Positions 32,655-44,186 of a DNA stretch of 64,000 bases are shown one piece after another. The stretch comes from Glebionis coronaria (taxonomy: Eukaryota > Streptophyta > Magnoliopsida > Asterales > Asteraceae). The notes beneath the pieces are model-generated. The model was not told where the DNA came from, made no database searches, and saw nothing but the letters and a program-made list of their open reading frames with translations. Every line of letters starts with the position of its first letter. The first letter of the stretch is position 1. The position numbers and the translations under genes were made by a program. The stretch lies in the NCBI GenBank assembly GCA_025667525.1, contig CM046874.1, forward strand, positions 422,699,729 through 422,763,728. The letters run 5' to 3'.

Positions 32655-34261
32655 TAATGTAAAGATTTTCTAGTTGAAAAAGTTCGTTTTCTCGGTGTCT
32701 AATCGAATTCATTTCCGGTTAATTGTGTGAGATTAGTTGTTCTTGGTGAAAACAATATTTTTGTCGTTGTAAAATAAATGTGCAAGACTTAAAATTAAAT
32801 GACAAGTAATTAAAACTACAACTAGTTGAAACGTAATTGGTGCAATATTTAAAACTTTAAAAGTAAATGACGAGAATTGAAATGACGTAAAATTAAAACT
32901 TAGCGAAAAGTAAATCGACAATTAAATAGAAATACAAGACAAAATTAAGATGAACTAAAAATAAAACGAGAAAAATTTACACTTAAACTAAAACAAAATA
33001 GTAAAACAAAGCAAAAACAACCCATCGGAATACACCCGATCCGAATCCAATCGGAATCCGATCGGAATGTATCCCATCGGAACGGGCATGATCGGAATGT
33101 ACAAGAAAGGCCAGATCGGAATCTATTCCGATCGATTGATCTGAATGTAGGAGATGATGGTGATCGGAATACACAAGACAATCAATCGGAATGAGTAAAA
33201 CATGCTGATAATCGGAATATAACAAAAAGTGTCAATCGGAATAACTGAAAATAACCCAGATCGGAATGTAAGGGAAAGGGGCAAATCGGAATATTTATAA
33301 ACCCTTTTTTCGATCCACTGATCGGAATAAGGTATGGCTGCTCGGAATAACATATCGGAAAGGGGTTTTCCCTTTCCGATTTGGTTCTAGATCCGAAAAA
33401 TAAGCAAAAGCAATAAGCTATGGTAATAAGCTTAAACTCAAAACTAGAACGAATTAATACTGAAATGGAACCAATAAGCACAAATAACAACTTTTCCAAA
33501 CTTAAAATAAATAAACTTTAAAATCAAAACATAAAAAGATGAACTTAAAGTCACGAAAATTGAAAAGATCAAAACTTTAAATAAGAACTTGATGAAAAGA
33601 TGATGAAAACAAGATTGAGATTAACAAGAAGGATTAATAATATAAAGATTAAGACAAGATTAAGCTTAAAAAGTAAAGGTTTGATTAAAAACAAGAAAGA
33701 TAAAAGATGAAAGATTAAAGTTCTAGTGAGAGAAACTGTCACTTTCTCTCACTAAAACTAAACTACTCCTACTCCTAAAACTAAAACTAACCAACCCTCC
33801 TAAATGAGTTTAGGAGGGTATTTGTAGAAAATGGGGAGGTGCATGTGTTGCCTCCTCTTTCTTTCTTTCTTCACGTCTTCTCGTCTTTTAAGTTCTTCGA
33901 CTTTATCGACTTTGTCTCGGGATTAATTAAACTCGTCTTATAATTTATTTATTTATTAGACTCGAGTTCTTCGGCTTTAAGTAAACTTCCATCTTTAGAC
34001 TTGTTCTTCGATAAATCTTCAGAATAGGCCTTGGACTTCCGTTCTTTTTGCACACTTGATCTCTTGACTTCGTCTTTTGTCGTTTTCTTCTATAAAAGCC
34101 TGTGAATGCCCGTGTTTTCTCCACTTTTCACCTTTTCGTCCTAAATCACAATAAAAACACAAACCATGCATAATTCCGACATTTACGACATAAAATACAC
34201 GTTTTGGCTTGGTTATTATTGTAATTAAGTGGTAAAAAGATGGGTGTTTTCACACCTATCA
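32655..34261 (-). repeat. 3' LTR of element D
   Basis: 1607 bases, copy of 37982-39586. The TATA box is changed (TACAAATA on the minus strand at 33819-33826). It contains about 15 copies of the word ATCGGAAT between 33020 and 33370. Confidence 0.95.
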
Positions 34262-34275
34262 AATCCCCTACACTT
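34262..34275 (-). other. Polypurine tract of element D
   Basis: Minus strand AAGTGTAGGGGATT directly before the LTR start TGATAGG. Nearly identical to the PPT of element B (AAGTGTGAGGGGATT). Confidence 0.85.
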
Positions 34276-36071
34276 AACCATTGCAATGTCCTCATGCAAT
34301 GCATTAGTTACAAAGCACGTTTTACATTTTCCATCATAATCAACCTACCTTGGCCTTTATTAAACAACTAAGGAAAATCAAAAAGATAGAAAATAACAAG
34401 ATGCAACAAGGAAGAAGCTTGTAAAGAAATCTAAGACTTACATTAGGGCTTGTGTGTCTTGAATGTTTATCACCCTCAAGTTTCACGTTCCCCATGCCAA
34501 GCTTAAAAACAAGATCATTGTTAGTACAAGTTAGCATAACAATCATCTACTCATGTGGTTCAATTAATCACATAAACTCCCTTATTCCTACGAGTATCTC
34601 TTATATTTTATTGATGTGTTGAATGATCACGAGGATGCATTGTTGACTTATTTCGATAATTCATTTAGGCTGAAAGCAAAGTAGGACGATTTGATCAATA
34701 GTTAGCTAAAGGACAAAATCTCTTAAAACTGCTTCTCGGGATATCAAAAAGTTCATATCTTAGCATAACTTGGTTCGCGATTTGAGACCTTTCTCGGGCC
34801 GATATTTGGCATGTACTTCATACTTCATATCTTCGAGAGACGTTCTTGAGATAATGGTCTTCTCTTCGTTATAAAGTTTCTTTACTTGGAGACTTTTGAG
34901 GGGTTCTCCAACTTTATTGACCACGACTTCATGATTATTTCTTCAATCTCTAATTGGGATTTTGAGATACAACGATCCGCCTCCTTTTAGGACTTGGATC
35001 TATTTATCCTCATACCTTGTTAGGGTCTTTTCGGATAGACTTCTCCATGATCTTTATGGGAGTTGATTGCTTTTCGTCGTGAGTCTTGATCCTTCATATT
35101 GATTTTGGGAATAATGCTTTTCACATCACTTTGGATCTTCAGCAATAAAATGGAATCCTCATGCCTTGTTAGGGCCTTTTTGGACTCGCCAATCTTCGCG
35201 CCCCGCTTCATAAGTTATGCCTTGGCTATGAACTCTTATCATTACCGAGCAACTTTTAAACGATCTTGGGCTAGAAGCTAAGTAACTTTATAAATCGTAC
35301 GACCTTACTTATTGCAGATAATTTATTAGCAAGTGATGGGAGAAAAAGATCATAATTGACTCACATAAGTTAATGAGAGAATACCAAACTTGTAACCAAC
35401 TCTATCATTTCTCGTCCTCCACAATTTAAAATCTCAAGGAATGAGACTCGTGGATGCTTAGCCCAATAAACCAATTAAGGTCTACATGGTTAAGGATACT
35501 AGCTAGAGTGAACTTGGATAAGTAAACTCGGGTTGAGTCAAAATATTCACAATGGGCCTAATATATCTAAGATATCTAAACTTGCTAAGACCATTTTATT
35601 AAAATAAGAGAAAAATAGCAAAAATAAAGGGAACTACAACTAGGCCAAAATAGATTAAAAATTTTGAAAAATGTCGAAAAATCGATTTTCCGGTTAAAAT
35701 GAGGACAAATACAAGGAAAAGGCCACTTAACTTCGATAGAAGTCCCCCTACACTTAATATAAACATTGTCCTCAATGTTTAAGCATGTGGGAGTAAACTC
35801 CCCTACACTTAGGACATTGTGCACTTTTGTTTAAATCTCGCTAAGGAAAAGACAACTAAAGAGATTGCTATTTTAATATTGAGAAAATATAAAATAGTGA
35901 ATCGAAAAGAGTTTAGGATAGAACCGGGAAGAGGGGAACACGGAGTCACGGTTCGTCAAAAGTCATCAAGAGTGTGTCTTTGAAGATCTAATCCCTGCAC
36001 ATGATAAGAAAGAAAGCAAGAAACACCACGAGGCTCCCCCCTACACTTATGGTAAAGATAAATAGATAATT
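34276..36071 (-). other. Element D 3' non-coding region
   Basis: About 1.8 kb with no convincing gene. It contains further PPT-like copies (cccctacactta on the plus strand) near 35744, 35802 and 36041. 'cttgttagggtcttttcggatagac' near 35017 recurs as 'cttgttagggcctttttggactcgcc' near 35165, so a unit of about 150 bases may be duplicated. Confidence 0.6.
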
Positions 36072-36094
36072 GGGTTGCCTCCCAAAAAGCGCTT
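36072..36094 (-). other. Conserved island after the element D ORF
   Basis: Minus strand AAGCGCTTTTTGGGAGGCAA followed by CCC. One base differs from the island of element B (16995-17017). Confidence 0.6.
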
Positions 36095-36173
36095 GTTTAT
36101 ATTAACCAGTTACGAGCCTGACTCGTCCCCGAATTAAATGGTCCATGGGGAAGCCTCGAATGCAGTACCGGGA

Positions 36174-37776
36174 TCAAAGACCTTGTCCTCGTTCCCGGTT
36201 GACATCAACAAAGGAGAGGCGGGGGATAAGTCTTGAATGGGAGAAAGGTCCTTTCAACATACGAAAAGTATGTGAATTCAAGATCCACGGGAGGTGGGGT
36301 GGGTAAAGTAAGCACATCGTCCTCCCCCAAAGACAATGGATGCTGAGCAAGCGGCAAAGCCGTATTGTTATCAATCATAGCATAATCAATGTCACCTCCC
36401 AGATCAAAGCATTCATCCTCCGTGATGGTGGCTAAAGGGGAGGATGAAATGTGCTCGGGAGGGGGACTTGGGACAATATCTTCCTGCAACAAATTATCAA
36501 AAATAATGTCCCCCTCCGTGTCAGAATCATCAATACCTGGAGGGATGGAGTGGATGTCGATTTCTTACAGCAATGGGTCATTATCTTCAACGAGAGGGAT
36601 AGATGGAGGTAAAGACTTGGAAAGAGAAGGAGAAGTCAACTCCTCGATTTGAGCAATAAGAAGATGAACTTTCCATAATCTATCGCGAAGAAGCACGTCT
36701 TCCACCTTATCCACAAGATCATGTTCATCAGTGAACTTCTCGTAAACCAGAGAGAATAAATCGTCATCGTCTGCATCTCCCGGTGGAGATTGAGAAATTT
36801 CAAAAGTGAAATTCTCATAGCAGAGAGAAGAATCGTCATCACTAGGATCGACCTCGTCCGTAAGAGCAACGTCGTCCTCAGGCTCCATAGCAGGTAAGTC
36901 ACAAACCTCATCATCCAATACTTTGTCGAGACCAACATCACTAAGCTCATTCAACGAATCTAGATCCTTAGATGCAGTAGGAACATCGACAGTAGGAGCA
37001 GTAACTTCAGAAGATGTGTTGAAAGTGCATACAGCATCATCGTCATCATCAGCATAATAGTATTGACGCACAAGCGGAGGGGTATAATCACTAAGATTAG
37101 ATACTTGCTCTTGTTGCAGTCGCTTTTCCTCCGCCCATGCTTCTTTTGTAAGAACAACGGCTTCTTGAAGTTGCAGAATGATGGAGTGTAGTTCGTCATT
37201 CAAAGTAGCGTGTTGTGGGTCAATATTAATTTGCTGAGAGGATTGATGATTGAGGGTGTGATGTGGGGGCTCAAAGTGTTGAAAACCTGAATTATAGCAT
37301 GGTTGTGGCTCATAGTAGTTCATCGGTTGGGGAGAGTTAGAAACCGCGTTTGGTTCATAATAATCCATTGGTGAAGAAAACTGAGGACACGGATTTTGCT
37401 CATAATAATTCATTGGTTGACAATAAGAAGTATCGTGAGGACCCCCATAGTTGTTGCAAACCGGGTATGGAGAAAAATCAGGTGCGTCTTGTGGATAGCT
37501 ATTATCATTTTCATAATTGTACCCCGGTTCTCGCCCGTGACCATACGGGTATCAAACCGGGCACGAAACATGCCAATGAGAATCTCTTCCACAATAGATG
37601 CACGGGGGAACAGGAGGTGGGTTCAAAAAGAATGAATTAGTCGAGTTGCACAAGGGACAAAATCCGAATTGTGTGTTGTCGATATCGTTTCCGCACCGCT
37701 CACATGTACACCATTGACAAGAGTTGTTCCCAGATAATTGTTTCCCACACCGGACACAATGGACATAAAAATCCAT
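36174..37776 (-). pseudogene. Element D zinc-finger / acidic protein, disrupted
   Basis: Starts MDFYVHCVRCGKQLSGN at 37776; one frame runs to about 36260. Residues 7-45 hold four CX2C pairs (CVRC, CQWC...CERC, CPLC), like a zinc ribbon. CIYCGRDSHWHVSC at residues 60-73 is a perfect CX2CX4HX4C Gag-type knuckle. CNNYGGPHDTSYC near residue 105 matches the CX2CX3HX4C knuckle of element A except that the second Cys is Tyr. Three repeats of the M(N/D)YYEPN type follow, then a possible coiled coil (LQLQEAVVLTKEAWAEEKRL) and a long Asp/Glu-rich part. Lesions: TGA at 37552-37554 (CGA to TGA would be a CpG transition), TAA at 36565-36567 and a frameshift near 36260. There is no capsid domain. I read it as a highly reduced Gag-like protein; the function is unknown. 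Confidence 0.75.
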
Positions 37777-37964
37777 AAAGAAAGATAGATAAGCAAGAAG
37801 AATATTTTTGGTGCAAAACTTTGAAAAAGAAATGCTTTTTATGATTTTTTAAATGTTTTTGGGATTTTTGAAAATTTTAGACACGAAAAATAACGTTCAC
37901 AAGTGAACGGGTCCCAAAAGCCAACACGTCTCTCACAAAAAACCGTTAATCTTCACGAAAAGAG
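37777..37964 (-). promoter_or_regulatory. Element D leader with conserved hairpin
   Basis: 188 bases between PBS and ORF. The hairpin CGTTCAC-TT-GTGAACG is at 37894-37909, followed on the PBS side by 55 bases, exactly as in element A. The phrase 'aatatttttggtgcaa' near 37800 also recurs in A (aaatatttttgggtgcaa near 6427). Confidence 0.65.
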
Positions 37965-37979
37965 CCGGCAGCGGCGCCA
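37965..37979 (-). other. Primer binding site of element D (tRNA-Asp type)
   Basis: Minus strand TGGCGCCGCTGCCGG, identical to the PBS of element A and two bases from the LTR. Confidence 0.88.
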
Positions 37980-37981
37980 TT

Positions 37982-39586
37982 TAATACTAAGATTTTGTAT
38001 GTTGAAAGTTCGTTTTCTCGGTGTCTAATCGAATTGATTTCCGGTTAATTGTGTGAGATTAGTTGTTCTTGGTGAAAACAATATTTTTGTCGTTGTAAAA
38101 TAAATGTGCAAGACTTAAAATTAAATGACAAGTAATTAAAACTACAACTAGTTGAAACGTAAATGGTGCAATATTTAAAACTTCAAAAGTAAATGACGAG
38201 AATTGAAATGACGTAAAATTTAAACTTAGCGAAAAGTAAATCGACAATTAAATAGAAATACAAGAAAAGATTAAGATGAACTAAAAATAAAACGAGAAAA
38301 ATTTACACTTAAACTAAAACAAAATAGTAAAACAAAGCAAAAACAACCCATCGGAATACACCCGGTCGGAAGCCAATCGGAATCCGATCGGAATGTATCC
38401 CATCGGAACGGGCATGATCGGAATGTACAAGAAAGGCCAGATCGGAATCTATTCCGATCGATTGATCGGAATGTAGGAGATGATGGTTTTCGGAATACAC
38501 AAGACAATCAATCGGAATGAGTAAAACATGCTGATAATCGGAATATAACAAAAAGTGTCAATCAGAATAACTGAAAATAACCCAGATCGGAATGTAAGGG
38601 AAATGGGCAAATCGGAATATTTATAAACCCTTTTGCGATCCACTGATCGGAATAAGGTATGGCTGCTCGGAATAACAGATCGGAAAGGGGTTTTCCCTTT
38701 CCGATTTGGTTCTAGATCCGAAAAATAAGCAAAAGCAATAAGCTATGGTAATAAGCTTAAACTCAAAACTAGAACGAATTAATACTTAAATGGAACCAAT
38801 AAGCATAAATAACAACTTTTCAAAACTTAAAATAAACAAACTTTAAAATCAAAACATAAAAAGATGAACTTAAAGTCACGAAAATTTAAAAGATCAAAAC
38901 TTTAAATAAGAACTTGATGAAAAGATGATGAAAACAAGATTGAGATTAACAAGAAGGATTAATAATATGAAGATTAAGACAAGATTAAGCTTAAAAAGTA
39001 AAGGTTTGATTAAAAACAAGAAAGATAAAAGATGAAAGATTAAAGTTCTAGTGAGAGAAACTGTCACTTTCTCTCACTAAAACTAAACTACTCCTACTCC
39101 TAAAACTAAAACTAACCAACCCTCCTTAATGAGTTTAGGAGGGTATTTATAGAAAATGGGGAGGTGCATGTGTTGCCTCCTCTTTCTTTCTTTCTTCACG
39201 TCTTCTCGTCTTTTAAGGTCTTCGACTTTATCGACATTGTCTCGGGATTAATTAAACTCGTCTTATAATTTATTTATTTATTAGACTCGAGTTCTTCGGC
39301 TTTAAGTAAACATCCGTCTTTAGACTTGTTCTTCGATAAATCTTCAGAATAGGCCTTGGACTTCTGTTCTTTTTGCACTCTTGATCTCTTGACTTCGTCT
39401 TTTGTCGTTTTCTTCTATAAAAGCCTGTGAATGCCCGTGTTTTCTCCACTTTTCACCTTTTCGTCCTAAATCACAATAAAAACACAAACCACGCATAATT
39501 CCAACATTTACGACATAAAATACACGTTTTGGCTTGGTTATTATTGTAATTAAGTGGTAAAAAGATGGGTGTTTTCACACCTATCA
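37982..39586 (-). repeat. 5' LTR of element D
   Basis: 1605 bases. TATA box TATAAATA (minus) at 39134-39141, so transcription would start near 39105 and the leader would carry the ATTCCGAT repeats (38345-38705). The LTR start holds a GGTGT-GAAA-ACACC hairpin (39568-39581). Confidence 0.95.
38345..38705 (-). repeat. ATTCCGAT word array in the transcribed part of the element D LTR
   Basis: About 15 copies of ATCGGAAT (ATTCCGAT on the sense strand) at irregular spacing of 10-40 bases, several extended to GATCGGAATGT. The 3' LTR has the same array at 33020-33370. It ends in an inverted repeat (ggaaaggggttttccctttcc). Confidence 0.75.
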
Positions 39587-39591
39587 AGGAC

Positions 39592-42500
39592 ATATTCTTT
39601 AAACCCAACAACCTCACCTTGATCAAACCAGAAACCCTAACATCTGAACCTGGTAAGTAAGTACTAAATTTTTTATCCAAATGCGTGATTCTTGATGCCT
39701 AGTTCAAAGATCCATGGGTAATGTTTGAAAATGTGTTAAAAGAATTTTGGTTCACGGAACAAGGGTCATAGAACAAGAAATCTATTGAGTTTGATTCTAC
39801 AACTTTGGGTATTCATGGGAAAATAAGTTTAAAGTTTTTTATAGAAGGGTTTTAGGGTTAAACTATTTGGAGGACTCTAGTGAGTATGAGGCTGTACCCA
39901 ATGATTTCTCTATTTTCAAATCATTTTTCAAAGAAATTGGGTACACTGAAGAGATTTCTGATAAGGGTGGGTTGAAGAGAAGCTGCTTACCACCTAAGTG
40001 GAAACTTTAGATGTAAATCTTAATTGAGTGTCTGGGTGGGAAAACAGGAGGGCTTGATCAAATCAACCAAAAGGATGCCCTGATTTTATATTGTCTGGCA
40101 AAGGGTATAAAAGCTGATTTTGGAAAATTAATCTTTGAGGATCTTCATGGAAAAATGGAGAAGAAAACTAGGGAAAAGAATGTGGTCTACACCAGATTTC
40201 TATCACTCATTTTTGCTGACCACTTTGGTGAAGAGTATTCAAACAACCAAGGAGTTAAATTAGTTTTTCAAACCTTTGATACCAATCGCTGGAACATTCC
40301 AGTCAGCACAACTGACCCTCCTTTCACGCAGTCTATGCTGGACATTTGCTCAACGAATGCTCCAGTAGTGTTTAAAGCTCCACAAGACACTCCTCCAACT
40401 GGAGAAGGGGATCTGACAGGCACAAAGTCTGGAGCTTCTTCTGGACCATGTCAAAAGAGCACATCTGTGAATACTATTAAGTGTAGACGTGAGTCTAAGA
40501 AAAGGAGGCACCCCACAGAATCTTCATCAAAGAAGTGTTCTGATGATCCCAAAGGCCAAGCTTCGAAGAAACCAAAGTCCTCGGCCAAGGACCAGAACCC
40601 TACTCACCCGCCACCTTCAGTCTCTACTGAATGCATCAAGAGGCCCTGAAGGCAACCCCTCTCTCAACCTCTTTAAGAGAGAAGGGTGAAGATAGAGCGC
40701 ACCCTCAGCTCAATAGTGTGGAGTCAGCATTGGTAAGCAATTTAAATTTGAATGCATCTCAAATTTCATTACCAAATTCTATCATTTGTCACTCTGAGTC
40801 TGCATCAGGGCATGAGGCATCAATAAATACAATAGCTGACGCTGACCCTGGCCCTTCTGTTTCTCATTATTTAGTTCCCTCACAACAGGGTCCTACTGAA
40901 GGAACCAAAAACATTATCATTGATCTTAACTCATCAGGGACTCTTTCTTAGGATCCATTAGGTAAAACCAACCCTGGTGGTGAAGGACTTGAAACTGACC
41001 AGCACACTAAAGGTGGCGATCAACAGACAACCAAGGAAGTGCCTCTCTCTACTAGCACCAAGGGGGGACACTTGCGTACATTTGTATTAAGCATGTTTGT
41101 TGATGACTTGGAGAAGGAGTTGGTTTCGAATGAAATAACTCCAGTAAATCTGGATGATAGTGAAGCTGAAGACGATCTTGCTAATCAAACTTCCAATCCT
41201 TCATCCCCCCAGAACCACTAAGGTAAATGAACTAACAAATCAGGTGTTGGTTCTACAATCACAGGTGGCCAAGCTCAAGGAGGAAAAGGCTATTGTTGAT
41301 GCTGAACTAGTTACTCTTAAAGCAAGGCCAGTTCCTCCCATTGCTGAGCAGATCAAGGATGCAATTCTCACAGCTCTAAAGCCCTTAGTGAAGGATGTGG
41401 CCACCACCACTTCTGTCAAGCAAGAAATCACATCACTCATGGACTCCATTAATACTGCATCTTTTGAGCTCCTTGTTGAACTCAAGCCAATTCCCAATCA
41501 GCTTAATGAGCTATGTGATTTAATATCGAAGATCAAGGATAGGGTGGGTCATCTGGAACAACAAAAACTAAACCTATCAGATGAAGTTCAACAGAAACTG
41601 AATGCTCTTGCAAATGTTCCAGCAATGCTGGCCAAGGTCTCATCCACCTTAGACTCTCTATGTGTGTGTTTACCTGCTGGGGGTTCATCAGAAGTTGTAG
41701 GGCACTCTTCTGCTGAGGGGGATAAAGTCACTATTCAGTAGCTCTTTAAAAAAACATGCACAAAAGAAGGCCCAAACAACCTTTTATGTATGTATCACCT
41801 TTTAGTGAAGGAATTCCAGCTAAGACTAAGGGGGAGTCTTTAGCTAAGGACAATCATGTTGAAGGCCTTACCACCAGCAATGACTCATCTAATAATGGGT
41901 CACCTCCTATCCAACCAAAAAGCAAAGGTGATTTCACATTTGATGAAAGAATTATCAAGTTTGGGCTGGCCACTCAGGAAGAACTTGATAAATTACACAA
42001 GCTTCAAGCTGAAGAAAAGCTTAGAGATCTGAAGATGAGATTATATGATAAAACTGGACAATCTGAGGTTGAAGTCCTTTTCAAGAAAAAGATGTTATAC
42101 GAAAATTTTTGTATAACAAGGTTGAACAGAAGATGTCTCTCCGAAATCACAACTGTTGACATGATGACTTACATGGGAGATACTAATCTGAAGTTCTATA
42201 GAGCTGATGGGTCTGATGAGATCTTAGATGACTTCTAAGGAAAGGAGCTCACCTACACTGAATGGTTAGAGATGAACAGAAACATTGAAAAGAGGAAATC
42301 CAAGAGATGGGATGAAGTTCGCACAAGAATTGAACATTTTGTGAGAAATCATGAATGGCTTGGTCAGCGTCTTAACATCAGCAATCAAATCTCACTGGAA
42401 GTTCAAGATCCAATTCTGGAGCTGAACAAAAGAGCTAATCTGGTTCAACCTGGTGTGGGTGACATCTTTGTCACCACAAAGAAATACAAAGATCTTGTTC

Positions 42501-42790
42501 AGTTTGAAAATCATCTCCCTGGACATGTGTTAGAAGAACCAGAATTGAGAATGATTATGTTCAACCATCGTGAACGTCAAGATTTTGTGGGTATTAGTGA
42601 TCTTGATGATCTGAACAACGAACTTCTTGGAAACATTCAGAAAATCTTCTTTGCTCACCATGGTGGTCCAGGACTCACTGAAGTTGCCAAAACCTTCAGC
42701 ATGTGCTTACTATCAATACTGGACATCAGAAACTCTGATCCATCACTTCAAACCCCTGTCATTGAAAAACTTAGGCCAAAGCTGAACTGA
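39592..42790 (+). pseudogene. Element C env-like third ORF, main part, decayed
   Basis: Continues 32593-32654. Open pieces: 40155-40649, 40631-40951, 41039-41221, 41154-41741, 41756-42238 and 42272-42790, separated by stops and frameshifts; the last two share a frame with one TAA at 42236. Part 1 ends in a Lys/Ser-rich stretch (KCRRESKKRRHPTESSSKKC). Part 2 holds a strong coiled coil at about 41222-41330 (NELTNQVLVLQSQVAKLKEE) and a second one (LISKIKDRVGHLEQQKLNLS). I see no signal peptide or clear membrane segment. Position and coiled coils agree with the env-like ORF known from SIRE-type elements; the function is unproven in plants. Confidence 0.65.
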
Positions 42791-42972
42791 ATAATCATTT
42801 GTACTATCTTTTGTAATTTGTAATGTTATTGAATAAATGATTAACTGATGTTTATAAGTTTTTTAATTGTTCTTTGTTCAGAAAAAAAAAGTTTTTAATT
42901 GTTCAGTGCAAGTAAGAAGAAGTTGTTATGCTCACTTACTACTGAAATTAGACTTAGGCTATTTGTATATCC

Positions 42973-42985
42973 AAATAGGGGGAGA
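42973..42985 (+). other. Polypurine tract of element C
   Basis: AAATAGGGGGAGA directly before the 3' LTR (TGTTGGG). Confidence 0.85.
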
Positions 42986-42986
42986 T

Positions 42987-43159
42987 TGTTGGGTCAGTAT
43001 TTACTGACCCTGAAGCAACTCTAGGATTTGAATATAAAATCCCCCTAAGTGTTTCATGCTCAGCAGTAAGGCCAGTCTGCTGAAGGATGACCAGAGGAAC
43101 AAAGTTCCTACTGAAGACTTTATAGCTGAAGAAAGTTCAGCAATCCCCTTCCAGTTAAC
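42987..43159 (+). repeat. 3' LTR of element C, first piece
   Basis: First 173 bases of the 3' LTR, up to the TTAAC TSD of element E. A perfect 20-base palindromic hairpin lies at 42991-43010 (GGGTCAGTATTTACTGACCC). Confidence 0.93.
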
Positions 43160-43741
43160 TGTTGATGCAAAAGTTGGTTGATCCTTGCTAGACCCGAATT
43201 AGGCTTAATTCGGGTTGGCTGGGCTCCGGCTCCTACACCAAGTGAATCGTTTGGTTGGGATCCTGCACACTAAACAGCACGCGTTAGGCTTACCGTGGGA
43301 ATGTTTCCCACGATTAGACTCCGGCGTGAGAGTAAGTAATCGGTTTAAGGTTTATGTAAGTTTAGAGTATAAGTCGTAATACCTTTGTGGAACCCTTGGG
43401 GGTTCCTTTTATAGGCAGTAAAACCCTAGTGGGCTTTCACTGATCCTTCGGCCCCAAGGAAGAGATAAGCACCAGAATTAGAATGATTGTTATCTTCTAA
43501 TTCTGGTAGTGAATATCTCCTCTTATTGGGATTAAGATATTCCTAGACAGAATATTATTCTGTCTAACCCTAGGTTGGCCGTGTCGGCCGTACCGGGCCG
43601 TGGGCCGCACACATGCGTGCGGTTACTGTTCATCCAAGCCCATAAGCCTGACTGACATTATTCCACCCATCTGTGATGGGCCGGACACGGGTAGTACCCA
43701 TGGGCCGGGTCCATGACCCGGCTGGGGACTATACGTCTTCA
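43160..43741 (-). repeat. 3' LTR of element E
   Basis: 582 bases starting tgttgatgcaaaag (plus). Differs from 53651-54232 at seven sites that I could see. TATA box at 43405-43413 (TATAAAAGG on minus). Confidence 0.96.
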
Positions 43742-43752
43742 TGTCCCCCCTA
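43742..43752 (-). other. Polypurine tract of element E
   Basis: Minus strand AGGGGGGACA against the 3' LTR. Confidence 0.8.
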
Positions 43753-44178
43753 GTCTAGTTGTTACAACCGTAGGTGGAACCTCTAGACTACAAAGATGCT
43801 CCCGGACGTACCAAGGAAACCATAGAAAAGGACAATTTGTCCAAGAATTCATGTTGGCCGCACATGGCTACCTGTTTGAAGAAGTTATCTTCTCAATATC
43901 TCAGCCGCATATAGCAACCGAGACAAATTAAATATGTCATTAAATGTCAAGTCTTACGTAAGAGCCGCATAACCCGACATGAACAACTGTTCATCTGACT
44001 TGTTTGACTGACAAAAGTGCAAACCGTCAGAACCTCGAGCTGTGCAAACGTGTGAGTCAGAAGAGACCCTTGGGTCCCACCTGACGTTTCACTTGCCACT
44101 TGCCCCCTAGCCACACGATTAAGAATAGTGGCAGACACGTGTCACACATCCAACAGGTTGTGACCCATGAGGCAACCC

Positions 44179-44186
44179 TATAAATA
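44179..44186 (+). promoter_or_regulatory. TATA box of the antisense gene in element E
   Basis: TATAAATA on the plus strand, 143 bases before the ATG at 44329, inside the element and opposite to its own transcription. Spacing and direction fit a promoter for the antisense gene. Confidence 0.55.

Larger units (their letters stand above)
32655..39586 (-). mobile_element. Element D: pol-less LTR retrotransposon with a zinc-finger ORF
   Basis: 6932 bases: LTRs of 1607 and 1605 bases, a perfect AGGAC TSD (32650-32654 and 39587-39591), a PBS, a PPT and an internal region of only 3.7 kb. No capsid domain, protease, RT or integrase is present. The single ORF encodes zinc fingers followed by a disordered acidic protein. 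The leader hairpin, PBS spacing, LTR start (TGATA) and LTR end resemble element A. I classify it as a non-autonomous Athila-related element, between the LARD and TR-GAG types. It inserted into the env-like ORF of element C. Confidence 0.92.

Noticed and set aside
32945..33499. Minus-strand frames with repeated FRSD residues in the element D LTR
   Set aside because: Produced by the ATTCCGAT word array; not coding.
39592..42790. Envelope protein with membrane fusion function in element C
   Set aside because: The position matches the env-like ORF of SIRE elements, but I see no signal peptide, transmembrane segment or cleavage site, so only 'env-like' is justified.
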